This document shows positions 1-9,062 of a stretch of 64,000 nucleotides of DNA, piece after piece (the stretch's first letter is position 1; each line of letters opens with the position of its first letter). Below the pieces are notes generated by a model. That model saw only the letters and a program-made list of their open reading frames with translations. It searched no databases and was not told where the DNA came from. Origin of the DNA: Ga0077555 sp050187415 (lineage in GTDB: Bacteria > Pseudomonadota > Alphaproteobacteria > Rhizobiales > Hyphomicrobiaceae); assembly GCA_050187415.1 (NCBI GenBank), contig JBFWXN010000018.1, forward strand, positions 16,054 to 80,053. The letters run 5' to 3'. The position numbers and the translations under genes are program-made.

Positions 1-708
1 ATATGTCTCGAACAGGTCCGCAGCCATGCCGGCGCAGTCACCGACATTGTCGCCGACGTTATCGGCGATCGTCGCCGGATTTCGGGGATCATCTTCCGGG
101 ATGCCCGCCTCGACCTTCCCGACCAGATCGCCGCCGACGTCGGCCCCCTTGGTGAAAATACCGCCGCCGAGACGAGCGAATATCGAGATCAGCGAGGCAC
201 CGAAGCCGAGTGCCACGAGCGCGTCGATCACCGTGCGGCTGGTGGACGTATAGCCCATCGGGCCGGTCAGGATCGCGTAATAGACCGCGACGCCGAGCAG
301 AGCCAGACCGGCAACGAGCATGCCCGTCACCGCACCCGCCCGGAAGGCCATTGAAAGCCCGTCGCCGAGCGATCTCGTCGCGGCTTGAGCCGTGCGTACG
401 TTGGCACGCACCGAGACGTGCATGCCGATGAAGCCCGCTATGCCCGATAGCACCGCGCCGATGAGAAATCCGATGGCCACCAGCCACCCGAGTAGAAAAC
501 CGACGAGCAGAAAGATCGGCACGCCTGCAATCGCGATAGTCGTGTACTGGCGCGAAAGGTACGCCTGCGCACCCTCCTGAATAGCGCCCGCAATCTCCTG
601 CATGCGCGCATTGCCGGCGTCGGCGGCCATCACTGCTTTGATCGTGACGGCTCCGTAGACGATCGACAGCAGGCCGCCAAGGATGATGGCCCACATCATG
701 GTGCTCAT
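1..708 (-). CDS. hppA: Membrane-bound proton-translocating pyrophosphatase, N-terminal part
   Basis: The first 236 codons are present; the gene runs off the left edge. Membrane pyrophosphatases hydrolyse PPi and pump H+ (or Na+) across the inner membrane. The fragment starts MSTMMWAIILGG, has several long hydrophobic segments, and contains the family's diagnostic PPi-binding stretch GGGIFTKGADVGGDLVGKVE followed by the Asp/Asn-rich NVGDNVGDCAGMAADLFETY. The ATG at 708 has GGGGAG about 7 nt upstream. The residue that separates K+-dependent from K+-independent enzymes lies outside the window, so the subtype cannot be called. It sits downstream of thiL in the same direction, an arrangement common in Rhizobiales. 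Confidence 0.95.
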   Translation of the reverse strand, partial: MSTMMWAIILGGLLSIVYGAVTIKAVMAADAGNARMQEIAGAIQEGAQAYLSRQYTTIAIAGVPIFLLVGFLLGWLVAIGFLIGAVLSGIAGFIGMHVSVRANVRTAQAATRSLGDGLSMAFRAGAVTGMLVAGLALLGVAVYYAILTGPMGYTSTSRTVIDALVALGFGASLISIFARLGGGIFTKGADVGGDLVGKVEAGIPEDDPRNPATIADNVGDNVGDCAGMAADLFETY

Positions 709-955
709 GAGAATCTCCCCCAGTTCGAGAATGTGGAGTAGGAAGTCCGGTAGGCGGGCACCGTATTTGAGTCGACGAACCTATCGTGGAGACGGCCCAT
801 CGCCGCACGGAGCCCGAGATTCGCGCGGACCATGCCCCAACAGGTGCCCTCTTGCAACACGGCATGCAAAGCCGACGACAGCCCAATCGCCTTGGCGGTT
901 AATTGGTGACGGCCTGCGTTGCCTGTTGCCGGTCCGCAACATTCCCGGCAGACGC

Positions 956-1999
956 CTAGAAGTGATCCCAGCCTGTGCGTGAAAGCACGAATGGGCTATC
1001 GTCGCAATCGAGGAAGGCAATCTCTCGCGTCCGGCAGATACGTCCAATTCGAGTGACGCCAAACGGTTCGGGTGCACTTCGGCCAGCAGCGATGGCGGCC
1101 CTCTCGAATGTGTCGGCCTCGCTGGCGTCGACCGCTATGAGGAGCTCATAATCGTCACCTCCGGCGAGCACTTCGTTCCATCGGTCCGGATCGACCGATA
1201 TGGCGGCCCTCGCGACCGCATCCCTGGGAATGGCTTCGTTCCTCACCTTGGCCCCGACGCCGCCGGCGCGGCACATCCGCCCGAGATCCTTGGCCAGGCC
1301 GTCCGAAAGGTCCATCGCTGCCGAGGCGTGTCGCCGAAGAACGTCTCGCAGTGCCAAACGCGGTTGCGGGCGCCGGTATTTGCGCTCCGCCGCTCGTACG
1401 GCGGTCCGGTCCACCCCCCACTGCGTGGCCAGGGCCGGATCGCGCAACAGGGCAAGCCCCAATGCAGCCTCACCGAGGGAACCGGAGACGAACAATACGT
1501 CGCCAGGTCTCGCCGTACCGCGCCGCACCATCCGACCACTGGGAACTTCGCCGAACACTGTGATCGAGATCGTCAACGGTCCGGACCGCCTGTCCGTGTC
1601 GCCCCCGATCAAATGCATGCCGAACGCAGCTTGGGCCTCGCCGAGCCCTTCCGCAAACGCCGCCATCCACACTCGCTTCGGTGCCTCCGGAAAGCTGAGC
1701 GCCATCAGGTAGGCACGGGGCTCGGCCCCTTTGGCGGCGAGGTCCGAGACGTTCACCGCCAGCGCCTTCCACGCGACATCCGCGGGAGGATCTTCGGCCA
1801 AAAAGTGGACGCCGGAGGCGATGGGATCGGTCTTGACGATCAGATCGTGGCCGGGCGTCGGCACGAAGGCAGCACAATCGTCCGCCAGGCCGAACGCCCC
1901 CGGGTAACCTGCAGCGAGTGGAGCCAGGTACGCCTGTATGATCGCTTCCTCGCCATGAAGCGCATCATCCGAACCCAAACCTTCCGGTACGCTGTTCAT
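956..1999 (-). CDS. thiL: Thiamine-monophosphate kinase
   Basis: ThiL phosphorylates thiamine monophosphate to thiamine diphosphate with ATP, the last step of cofactor synthesis. The 347-residue product has the family's Mg/ATP-binding stretches: LADDCAAF near the N terminus, GGDTDRRSGPLTISITVFGE in the middle, DLSDGLAKDLGRM, and GGDDYELLIAV near the C terminus. The ATG at 1999 is preferred, with AGAAGG 11 nt upstream. A TTG at 2041 overlapping the pepF stop (TTGA) would add 14 residues and cannot be excluded. It lies directly behind pepF on the same strand and ahead of hppA, so it may be co-transcribed with pepF. Confidence 0.93.
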   Translation of the reverse strand: MNSVPEGLGSDDALHGEEAIIQAYLAPLAAGYPGAFGLADDCAAFVPTPGHDLIVKTDPIASGVHFLAEDPPADVAWKALAVNVSDLAAKGAEPRAYLMALSFPEAPKRVWMAAFAEGLGEAQAAFGMHLIGGDTDRRSGPLTISITVFGEVPSGRMVRRGTARPGDVLFVSGSLGEAALGLALLRDPALATQWGVDRTAVRAAERKYRRPQPRLALRDVLRRHASAAMDLSDGLAKDLGRMCRAGGVGAKVRNEAIPRDAVARAAISVDPDRWNEVLAGGDDYELLIAVDASEADTFERAAIAAGRSAPEPFGVTRIGRICRTREIAFLDCDDSPFVLSRTGWDHF

Positions 2000-2037
2000 G
2001 ACGCTGCACGCCTTCTTGCTCTCGCCGACCGCCCCCT

Positions 2038-3915
2038 TCAACTCACCCTGTCCATGGCCTCGAGCTCATCGATGAAGCCTTCGAGCACCTTGAGGCCCTT
2101 CGACCAGAAGGCCGGATCGCGCGCATCGAGGCCGAACGGCGCCAACAACTCCGAGTGATGTTTCGAACCGCCCGCCTTGAGCATCTCGAAGTATTTCTGG
2201 ACGAATCCGGGGTGTGCCTCCTGATAGAGGCCGTAAAGCGAGTTGACCAGACAGTCGCCGAACGCGTAGGCATAGACGTAGAACGGCGAATGAATGAAGT
2301 GCGGGATGTAGGTCCAGAACGTCTCGTAGCCGGGCTTGCACTCGACTGCCGGGCCGAGACTTTCGGCTTGGATCGCCATCCAGAAGCCATTCAGATCGTC
2401 GCTCGTCAGCTCGCCCCCGCGACGCGCCTCATGCACCTTTCGCTCGAACGTATAGAACGCGATCTGGCGCACGACCGTGTTGATCATATCTTCCACCTTC
2501 TGCGCCAGCATCGCCTTGCGCTCGCGTGGATCGGTGGTCGCCGCCAGCATGGCGCGGAAGGTCAGCATTTCGCCGAACACCGATGCCGTCTCGGCAAGCG
2601 TCAGCGGTGTCGAGGCGAGTAAAGGCCCCTGCGGCGCGGCCAGCACCTGATGCACGCCGTGGCCGAGCTCATGCGCAAGTGTCATCACGTCGCGCGCCTT
2701 GCCCTGGTAGTTCATCAGCACGTAAGGGTGCGCCGAGGGGACCGTCGGATGCGAAAAAGCTCCTGGCGCCTTGCCCGGCCTGACCGGAGCATCGATCCAG
2801 CCGCTCTTGAAAAACTTTGCCGCAATGTCCGCCATGTCCGGCGCAAAGCCACGATAGGCATCGAGCACAAGTCGCTCCGCCTCCGGCCATGTCACCACAC
2901 GCTCCGGCTTCTCCGGCAGCGGTGCGTTGCGATCCCAATGCGCAAGCTTGTCGAGCCCGAGCCACCTGGCCTTCATCGCGTAATAGCGGTGCGCAGTACG
3001 CGGATAGGCCTCGCGCACGGTCGACACCAGGGCTTCGACGACGTCCCGCTCGACCCGGTTCGAAAGATGGCGTGCATCGGCCACATCCTTGAACCCACGC
3101 CAGCGGTCCGAAATCTCCTTGTCCTTGGCGAGCGTGTTCGTGATCAGCGTGAAGAGCCTGATGTTGCCAGCGAACACCTTCGCCAGCGCCTCGGCGGCGG
3201 CTTGACGCTTCGCCCGGTCCGGAGACATCAGGAAATTGAGTGTCGCCTCGAGACCGAGCGGCTCGGGCTCGCCCTCGACCTCGTAACGAAGCGCCGACAT
3301 CGTCTCATTGAACAAGCGGTCGAATGCCCCGCCCGCCGTCATGCTCTTTTCGAGGAACAGCTTCTCGATTGGCTCGTCGAGTTGGTAGGGTTTCTCCTTC
3401 CTGAGATCATCGAGCCATGGCTTGAGGCGCGCCAGTCTCGGCTCCTTCAAGCCGTGCTTGAGTTCGGCCTCGTCGATCTGGTTGAGTTCGAGTTCGAAGA
3501 ACAGGAAATCACCGGACGCCTCGGTCAGTTTCTCGCGCACATCGCCATAGAACTTGGCACGGGCCGGGTCGGACATGTTCGCGTAGTAGAGCAGGCCCGA
3601 GTACGAGCCGAGCCGGCCCATCACATCGGCGAGCCGTTCATAGGCCTCGATCGCCTCTGCCAACGCCAGCCCATCACGCCCCATGCCCTTGAGCTTACCC
3701 TGATAGCGGGCCTTCAAAGCCGCGGCGTCGGCGGCGACCTTCTCCAGGTCGCGCTTGAGCTCGGGCGCCTCCATGCCCGGGTAGAGGTCGCCGAGATTCC
3801 ATTCCGGCATCGCGCCGAGATCCGACGCCACGCCTGAGCTCCCACCCGCCGCAGCCGCCGCTGCAACGGCCTCGACGCCAGGTTTCGCAGAGAAGAAGGA
3901 AGCGGCTGACCTCAT
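2038..3915 (-). CDS. pepF: Oligoendopeptidase F family metallopeptidase (M3B)
   Basis: A 625-residue cytoplasmic zinc peptidase of the M3 thimet/oligopeptidase F family, expected to degrade short peptides. The zinc-binding helix HELGHGVHQ lies near residue 415, with the downstream Glu of the family in LAETASVFGE. Length matches other M3B enzymes. The start ATG at 3915 has AAGAGGT 6 nt upstream. The N-terminal 35 residues are Ala/Gly-rich and low-complexity, before the conserved region that starts around MPEWNLGDLYPG. The gene ends within a few bases of the possible thiL start, so the two are probably one transcript. Confidence 0.93.
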   Translation of the reverse strand: MRSAASFFSAKPGVEAVAAAAAAGGSSGVASDLGAMPEWNLGDLYPGMEAPELKRDLEKVAADAAALKARYQGKLKGMGRDGLALAEAIEAYERLADVMGRLGSYSGLLYYANMSDPARAKFYGDVREKLTEASGDFLFFELELNQIDEAELKHGLKEPRLARLKPWLDDLRKEKPYQLDEPIEKLFLEKSMTAGGAFDRLFNETMSALRYEVEGEPEPLGLEATLNFLMSPDRAKRQAAAEALAKVFAGNIRLFTLITNTLAKDKEISDRWRGFKDVADARHLSNRVERDVVEALVSTVREAYPRTAHRYYAMKARWLGLDKLAHWDRNAPLPEKPERVVTWPEAERLVLDAYRGFAPDMADIAAKFFKSGWIDAPVRPGKAPGAFSHPTVPSAHPYVLMNYQGKARDVMTLAHELGHGVHQVLAAPQGPLLASTPLTLAETASVFGEMLTFRAMLAATTDPRERKAMLAQKVEDMINTVVRQIAFYTFERKVHEARRGGELTSDDLNGFWMAIQAESLGPAVECKPGYETFWTYIPHFIHSPFYVYAYAFGDCLVNSLYGLYQEAHPGFVQKYFEMLKAGGSKHHSELLAPFGLDARDPAFWSKGLKVLEGFIDELEAMDRVS

Positions 3916-4065
3916 GTCGGGACCTCTTGGATTTGTATGACGGCTGGGGTTCTATGTGCGTGGCTCCCGGTCTCGGTTCAAGCGCGTTTCGTCATACCGG
4001 GAGAACACACAGGCTGGGGAGCGCCAACGTGCCCCACGACAAGGCAGTGCGGAGGAGCGACCGGA

Positions 4066-4905
4066 ATGCGCAACAGCAAGCTTGAAATCCGCCCGTCGTC
4101 GGGCGCTTTGGGTGCCGAGATCGTTGGCGTCGATCTTGCTCAGCCTCTCGACGACGAGAACGTCGGAACCCTGAAAGGCGCGCTTGCCGAGCACGGCGTC
4201 ATTTTCTTCAGAGATCAGGTTCTGACGCCCGATCAACACATCGCGTTTGCCCGTAATTTCGGGCCGATCAACATCAATCGCTTCTTCAAGAGCGACGCGC
4301 AGCACCCTGAGATCGCAGAGGTACGCAAGGAGCCGGAGCAGGCGCGCAACATCGGCGGCAACTGGCACACCGACCACAGCTACGACCAGATTCCCGCCCT
4401 CGGCTCCGTGCTCCTCGCCCGCGAGGTGCCCACCCGGGGCGGCGACACGCTCTTTGCCTGCATGGCGAAAGCGTTCGCGGCGCTGTCCCCGGGCCTGCAG
4501 AAAACCCTCGAGGGCTTGCGGGCGGTCCACTCGAGCCGGCACGTCTTCGGCCGCCCGCAGTATGGTCGCGAGATGAATGGGCGCATCGGTAATCCGGAGG
4601 AGGCGACCCAGGACGCCGTCCATCCGATGGTCGTGCGCCATCCGGACTCGGGTCGCAAGGTGCTGTTTGTGAACCCTGGTTTCACCACCCACATCGAGGG
4701 ATGGACCGAGGCGGAGAGCAAGGGGCTGCTCGAGACGCTTTACGCACACGCACGGCGACCGGACTTCCACACCCGATTTCAGTGGCAGACGGGCTCGATC
4801 GCCTTTTGGGACAACCGGGCGACGTGGCACTATGCCGTTAACGACTACCAGGGCGAGCGCCGCCTGATGCACCGCATCACCGTCGAGGGCGTGCCGCTGA
4901 ACTAG
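4066..4905 (+). CDS. TauD/TfdA family Fe(II)/2-oxoglutarate dioxygenase
   Basis: A 279-residue member of the taurine/2,4-D dioxygenase family, which couples decarboxylation of 2-oxoglutarate to hydroxylation of a substrate, often releasing sulfite or cleaving an ether. The iron ligands are visible: H101 and D103 in NWHTDHS and H255 in ATWHYAVND; the 2-oxoglutarate-binding Arg is R265 or R266 in GERRLMHR. The ATG at 4066 has a strong GGAGGAG about 9 nt upstream; the reading frame continues upstream to 3937 but has no comparable site. There is no sulfonate transporter beside it, so the substrate cannot be named. Confidence 0.9.
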   Translation: MRNSKLEIRPSSGALGAEIVGVDLAQPLDDENVGTLKGALAEHGVIFFRDQVLTPDQHIAFARNFGPININRFFKSDAQHPEIAEVRKEPEQARNIGGNWHTDHSYDQIPALGSVLLAREVPTRGGDTLFACMAKAFAALSPGLQKTLEGLRAVHSSRHVFGRPQYGREMNGRIGNPEEATQDAVHPMVVRHPDSGRKVLFVNPGFTTHIEGWTEAESKGLLETLYAHARRPDFHTRFQWQTGSIAFWDNRATWHYAVNDYQGERRLMHRITVEGVPLN

Positions 4906-4986
4906 GCGGGGCCACCGTCAAACGGCGACCCAGCTCGTTCCTCAACCGCGCCGTGCGGTTCTCCCGCCGTCGAGTTCGGAGATCCG

Positions 4987-5799
4987 ATGCTGTTCTTCAT
5001 CTCCAAGCTCGTGGGCTTCCTCGTGCAGCCTTCGACGCTGATCTGGCTGCTTCTCGTGGCCGGCCTGATGCGCGCAAGGTCTCCCCGAGCGCTGTCCCGT
5101 CGCCAGGGCATGCGCCTCTGCTGGACCGCCGCATCGTTGTTGATGATTGCTGGCCTGTCGCCCCTGGCGAGTTGGGCCATGTGGCCGCTGGAGGCCCGTT
5201 TTCCTGTGGCCCATGTTCCGCCCGGCAACCGCGGCTATTCCGGCATCATCGTCCTCGGCGGAGGCGAGGATGGAAGCAACTCAGCACGTAGGGGCCTGTT
5301 GCACATCAACGAGGCCGGGGATCGCATCACCACGGCCTCCACACTGGCATTCCGGTTGCCCGACGCTCGTCTGGTCTTCACTGGTGCGGCCGTCTCGCTC
5401 ACCCAGGCCAAACCCGACAGCGCAGCGGCGGTCCGCGACTATTGGCTATCGATCGGCATACCCGCCGCACGCATCGTCGTCGAGGACCGATCGCGCAATA
5501 CCTTCGAAAATGCGACGCTGACGTACGCGCTTCTCAAACCGACGCGCGCCAAACGCTTTCTACTCGTTACGTCCGCCGCTCACATGCCGCGCGCTATGGG
5601 GGCCTTCCGCCAGGCCGGCTTCGATGTCGACGCGTTTCCCACCGATTTCCGCACCAGCATCGAGGACGAGCCGCTCGACCTGTTCGCCTCGTTTCCAGCG
5701 GGCCTGAAGCGTCTCGACGAAGCGACGAAAGAATGGATCGGCCTCGTCGCTTATCGTGTGTTGGGGCGGACCAACGAGCTCTTTCCCGGCCCCCGCTAG
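4987..5799 (+). CDS. YdcF/ElyC-like DUF218 family membrane protein
   Basis: A 270-residue DUF218 protein. Two hydrophobic segments at the N terminus (about residues 1-22 and 38-58) are followed by the soluble DUF218 domain. This shows the GGGEDGSN loop after a beta strand, the hallmark VVEDRSRNTFENATLTY, and LLVTSAAHMPRAMGAFRQAG. Characterised relatives such as E. coli ElyC and SanA act in envelope or peptidoglycan homeostasis; the biochemical activity is unsettled. The ATG at 4987 has GGAG 6 nt upstream. It lies 81 nt behind the dioxygenase gene and just ahead of an MFS gene, with no clear functional link. Confidence 0.85.
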   Translation: MLFFISKLVGFLVQPSTLIWLLLVAGLMRARSPRALSRRQGMRLCWTAASLLMIAGLSPLASWAMWPLEARFPVAHVPPGNRGYSGIIVLGGGEDGSNSARRGLLHINEAGDRITTASTLAFRLPDARLVFTGAAVSLTQAKPDSAAAVRDYWLSIGIPAARIVVEDRSRNTFENATLTYALLKPTRAKRFLLVTSAAHMPRAMGAFRQAGFDVDAFPTDFRTSIEDEPLDLFASFPAGLKRLDEATKEWIGLVAYRVLGRTNELFPGPR

Positions 5800-5903
5800 C
5801 CGGTTCTTCGCGCAACAAGACGATGGACCGGTGGGCACATCGCCAGCTCGGCGCAGCACGGTTTGGCTTGCCACTCACCTGGGGATCGGCCATCGCTGTG
5901 CGG

Positions 5904-7262
5904 ATGCAAAAGCTCTCCGACCCATTGCAGCCGGCACGTTCGGCACGAGCATCGCTCTCGCAACGCTCGGGCATGCCGCTCCTGGTGATGCTCGTTGCGA
6001 CGACCAGCCTATCGCAGTTCTTTCGCGCGTCGACAAACGTCATCGCCCCCGAATTGATCCGCGACCTGTCGCTGACGCCGGAGATGCTGGGCTTCGCCAA
6101 TGCCTGCTTTTTCTGGGCTCTGCTCGCGATCCAGGTGCCGGTCGGCCTGTTGTTCGATCGCATCGGCGCTCGTTACACGGTCGGCATGCTGGCAATTTTC
6201 GCCGTAGCGGGAGCCTTGCTGCATGCCGTCGTCACGACCGGGAACGGCTTGGCGGGAGCACGCTTCCTGCTCGGGCTCGGTCACGGCGGCAGCTTCATTG
6301 CCTGCGTTTTCCTGGTTTCCCGGTGGTACCCCCGGCAGCGCTGGACGACGGTGCTGTCACGCGTTTGGGCAGGCAGCATGCTCGGCATCGCCGCCGCTGG
6401 AACGCCGCTGGCACTGGCCGCCGACACGATCGGCTGGCGGCAATCGTTTCTCATCCTTGCCGTAATCTCGGCTCTCGTAGCGCTGCTCTTCGTGATCGTG
6501 GTCCGCGATCAACCGCCGGGAACGCCTGAAATTGGGCACGAGCCGGAAACCGTGGCCACCGCCCTCAAGGGTTTCATGACCATCCTGCGCCTGCCCGGAC
6601 TGCCCCACGTCCTCGCGTTGCAAACCGTGGCCTATGCCGTTCTCACCACGATCCTGGGTCTCTGGGCGGGCACTTACCTGCACGATGTGCATGGGCTCGG
6701 AACGATCGAACGTGGCAATGTGCTGATTGCCATGGCCCTCGGCCAGATCGTCGGGCTTCTGGCCATGGGCCCGCTCGACCGTCTGCTCGACACGCGGAAA
6801 TGGGTCGCCGTCGCCGGTGCCACGTGTACTCTCATCGTTCTGTCGGTCCTGGCCGCGTTTCCGGCGCTGCCGACGTCCATCGCCATTGCGTTGCTGGTTC
6901 TGCTCACTGCCGTCGCCGCCTATGGGCCCGTGATCGTCTCGCACGCACGCACATTTTACCCCGAGCGCCTTGCCGGTCGCGGCGTGACAACTGCGAATAT
7001 GGCGCAACTTCTAGGGTGTGCCCTGCTGCCGATGTTGACCGGCCTGATACCTGGCTTCTTCCCGATCGGACCATCCGGCTACGCGACGGAGGCCTATGGC
7101 TGGATCTTTGCCGCAATCGCGGCCACCTTGCTCTGCGGCCTGCTGGGCTACCTCAAGGCGCGCGACGTGCCGCCGAGCCAGGGAACCATTGCAACTGTAT
7201 CGACCGCCGTAGCGCCGATACCGGACATAAGCCAACCCCGAACCAAGGGGACAGGGGCCTAA
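5904..7262 (+). CDS. MFS transporter, 12-TM
   Basis: A 452-residue major facilitator with about 12 hydrophobic segments. The loop 2-3 signature is recognisable as GLLFDRIGARYTVGML, and an Arg/Gly-rich loop follows TM4 (GHGGSFIACVFLVSRWYP). The substrate is unknown. The gene ends 12 nt before the fumarylacetoacetase-family gene, which has its own strong ribosome site, so the transporter probably imports the substrate or a precursor for that enzyme. The start is uncertain: ATG codons at 5823, 5904 and 5973 are in frame and none has a convincing ribosome site. 5904 is chosen because it leaves a short cytoplasmic tail before TM1. Confidence 0.82.
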   Translation: MQKLSDPLQPARSARASLSQRSGMPLLVMLVATTSLSQFFRASTNVIAPELIRDLSLTPEMLGFANACFFWALLAIQVPVGLLFDRIGARYTVGMLAIFAVAGALLHAVVTTGNGLAGARFLLGLGHGGSFIACVFLVSRWYPRQRWTTVLSRVWAGSMLGIAAAGTPLALAADTIGWRQSFLILAVISALVALLFVIVVRDQPPGTPEIGHEPETVATALKGFMTILRLPGLPHVLALQTVAYAVLTTILGLWAGTYLHDVHGLGTIERGNVLIAMALGQIVGLLAMGPLDRLLDTRKWVAVAGATCTLIVLSVLAAFPALPTSIAIALLVLLTAVAAYGPVIVSHARTFYPERLAGRGVTTANMAQLLGCALLPMLTGLIPGFFPIGPSGYATEAYGWIFAAIAATLLCGLLGYLKARDVPPSQGTIATVSTAVAPIPDISQPRTKGTGA

Positions 7263-7274
7263 GGGAGGACGACC

Positions 7275-8468
7275 GTGCGCGACCTGATGACAGCCGCAGC
7301 GACACTACCGGAAGATCATCGAACGGCCGCTCTCGCCGGCCGTATCTGGCGTCCCGATGTTGGCGGCCCCTCGGTCGTGCGCATCGACGACGGCCGCGTC
7401 ATCGACGTGAGCCAAGGCGGGCCGAACCAGGGCACGCCGACGATGACGGCACTGTGCGAAACCGCGGAGCCCGCCTCTCGGCTGCGCAGCCTCGACGGCG
7501 ACGATCTCGGTCCTCTCGAAGCGATATTGGCCAATACGCCGGAGGCAACGCGCGATCCTTCAAAGCCTTGGTTGCTGGCACCGATCGACCTGCAGGCAAT
7601 CAAGGCGGCCGGCGTTACCTTTGCTCGCTCGATGGTTGAACGCGTTATCGAGGAGCAGGCCAAGGGCGCTCCTGAAAAGGCGCTCGCCATTCGCGCCGAG
7701 GTCGAACGCCAGCTTGGCGGGGACTTGCGGCGCCTGAAGCCTGGTTCGCCACAGGCCCTCGCCCTGAAGAGGGCATTGATCGAGGCCGACGCCTGGTCGC
7801 AGTATCTCGAGGTCGGTATTGGGGAAGACGCGGAGATCTTTACCAAGGCGCAGCCGTTGTCGGCCGTCGGCCATGGGATGGAGGCAGGCCTTCATCCACG
7901 ATCCACCTGGAACAACCCCGAGCCCGAGGTCGCCCTGGTCGTTGCATCGGATGGCCGCATCGTGGGGGCGACGCTTGGCAACGACGTCAATCTGCGCGAT
8001 TTCGAGGGCCGCTCCGCACTCCTGCTGTCCAAGGCCAAAGATAACAACGCATCGGCCTCCGTCGGCCCATTCATTCGGTTCTTCGACACCCGCTTCACGC
8101 TCGATACCGTGCGACACATGGAGGTCTCTCTCGAGGTGGCAGGCGTGGATGGCTTCCGCCTGACCGGGACGTCGTCGATGCGCGAAATCGCCCGAGATCC
8201 GGCCGATCTCGTCAGCGAGTTGATCGGCAAGACGCATCAGTATCCCGACGGTGCCGTTCTCTATCTCGGCACCATGTTCGCCCCGACGGAGGACCGCGAC
8301 GCGCCCGGCATGGGCTTCACCCACAAGGCCGGTGATGTCGTGACGATCGGCACGCCGGCCCTGGGACGTCTCTCCAATCGCATGACCATGGCCGATGCTG
8401 CCCCGCCTTGGACCTTTGGGGCGCGCGCCTTGATGGAGAACCTCGCCCGACGCGGACTGCTCAAGTAG
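7275..8468 (+). CDS. Fumarylacetoacetate hydrolase (FAH) family protein
   Basis: A 397-residue protein with a C-terminal FAH fold. FAH enzymes cleave or hydrate 2-oxo acids using a Mg2+ or Ca2+ held by acidic residues. Here the metal-binding block is NNPEPEVALVVASDGRIVGA with the following NDVNLRDFEGRSALLLSKAK. The long N-terminal domain resembles sugar-acid dehydratase-type relatives (2-keto-3-deoxy acid family) more than classical FAH. The start is a GTG with GGGAGG 8 nt upstream. It is paired with the MFS gene 12 nt upstream, which suggests uptake and catabolism of one organic or sugar acid; that link is inference. Confidence 0.85.
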   Translation: MRDLMTAAATLPEDHRTAALAGRIWRPDVGGPSVVRIDDGRVIDVSQGGPNQGTPTMTALCETAEPASRLRSLDGDDLGPLEAILANTPEATRDPSKPWLLAPIDLQAIKAAGVTFARSMVERVIEEQAKGAPEKALAIRAEVERQLGGDLRRLKPGSPQALALKRALIEADAWSQYLEVGIGEDAEIFTKAQPLSAVGHGMEAGLHPRSTWNNPEPEVALVVASDGRIVGATLGNDVNLRDFEGRSALLLSKAKDNNASASVGPFIRFFDTRFTLDTVRHMEVSLEVAGVDGFRLTGTSSMREIARDPADLVSELIGKTHQYPDGAVLYLGTMFAPTEDRDAPGMGFTHKAGDVVTIGTPALGRLSNRMTMADAAPPWTFGARALMENLARRGLLK

Positions 8469-8580
8469 CGCCTCGCTCGACCCGTGGCTCGACAGGGCAA
8501 TTTGCGGTCCGTCTTGGAGCACGCGTTAACGCATTGGAAAGCCCTTTCTTTTCGCACCCAGGGTCGACCGATAAAGTGGT

Positions 8581-8609
8581 CCCGTAAACTTTTGATCAAA
8601 GTTTCCGGG
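8581..8609. repeat. Imperfect inverted repeat just upstream of the thioredoxin-like gene
   Basis: Arms CCCG-T-AAACTTT (8581-8592) and AAAGTTT-C-CGGG (8598-8609) pair over 11 of 12 positions around the 5-nt loop TGATC. It ends 14 nt before the ATG at 8624 and overlaps the GGGAG ribosome site. It could be a leader hairpin masking the ribosome site, or an operator. There is no T-run, so it is not a standard terminator. Confidence 0.5.
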
Positions 8610-8623
8610 AGTCACCCCGCGCC

Positions 8624-9013
8624 ATGCGCTTATTCGCCGCCCTGCTCTCCGCAGTCGCATTCTTGATCGGCAATGCCGCGTCGCTCAACGCGGCGCGCAC
8701 CGACGCTTCCGCGCCAGCTCATCGGCTCGAGCTCGTCGTGATAGAGGTTGCGGGCTGCAGGGTCTGCGACCTCGTTCGCACGTATATTCAGCCCGCCTAC
8801 GAAGCGTCACCCCGCGCCCGCCAGGTGCCGATGCGCTACATCGACGTGACAAGCCAGGATGAGCTGACGTTGGGCCTCAACGAACGGGTGGCCACCGTTC
8901 CGACCATCGTGCTCCTCCGCGACGGCCGTGAGGTCGATCGCGTCACAGGTTACACCGGCCCTCACAACTTCCTGATTGCCATCTCGGCCATGCTCGACAC
9001 CGTCGGCGATTGA
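8624..9013 (+). CDS. Periplasmic thioredoxin-fold protein
   Basis: A 129-residue protein with an N-terminal signal peptide (hydrophobic residues 3-19, Ala-rich cleavage region near residue 24) and a compact thioredoxin fold. The redox motif is C45-R-V-C48 and the cis-Pro region is VATVPTIVLLRDG. Exported thioredoxin-like proteins of this kind usually act in disulfide exchange or cytochrome c/Sox-type maturation. The partner is not identifiable here. The ATG at 8624 has GGGAGT upstream, within the inverted repeat at 8581-8609. It stands alone between the FAH-family gene and a convergent TPR gene. Confidence 0.8.
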   Translation: MRLFAALLSAVAFLIGNAASLNAARTDASAPAHRLELVVIEVAGCRVCDLVRTYIQPAYEASPRARQVPMRYIDVTSQDELTLGLNERVATVPTIVLLRDGREVDRVTGYTGPHNFLIAISAMLDTVGD

Positions 9014-9062
9014 ACGCCGACGTCATCACCACGCCATACGCGCCGACGTGCGTTACCGAGCC

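Noticed and set aside
1..708. K+-dependent versus K+-independent subtype of the pyrophosphatase
   Set aside because: The deciding residues are in the C-terminal half, outside the window.
2650..3837. Long plus-strand open frame opposite pepF
   Set aside because: It lies entirely inside the pepF gene on the other strand, with Arg/His/Leu-rich composition typical of antisense reading of GC-rich coding sequence and no family match.
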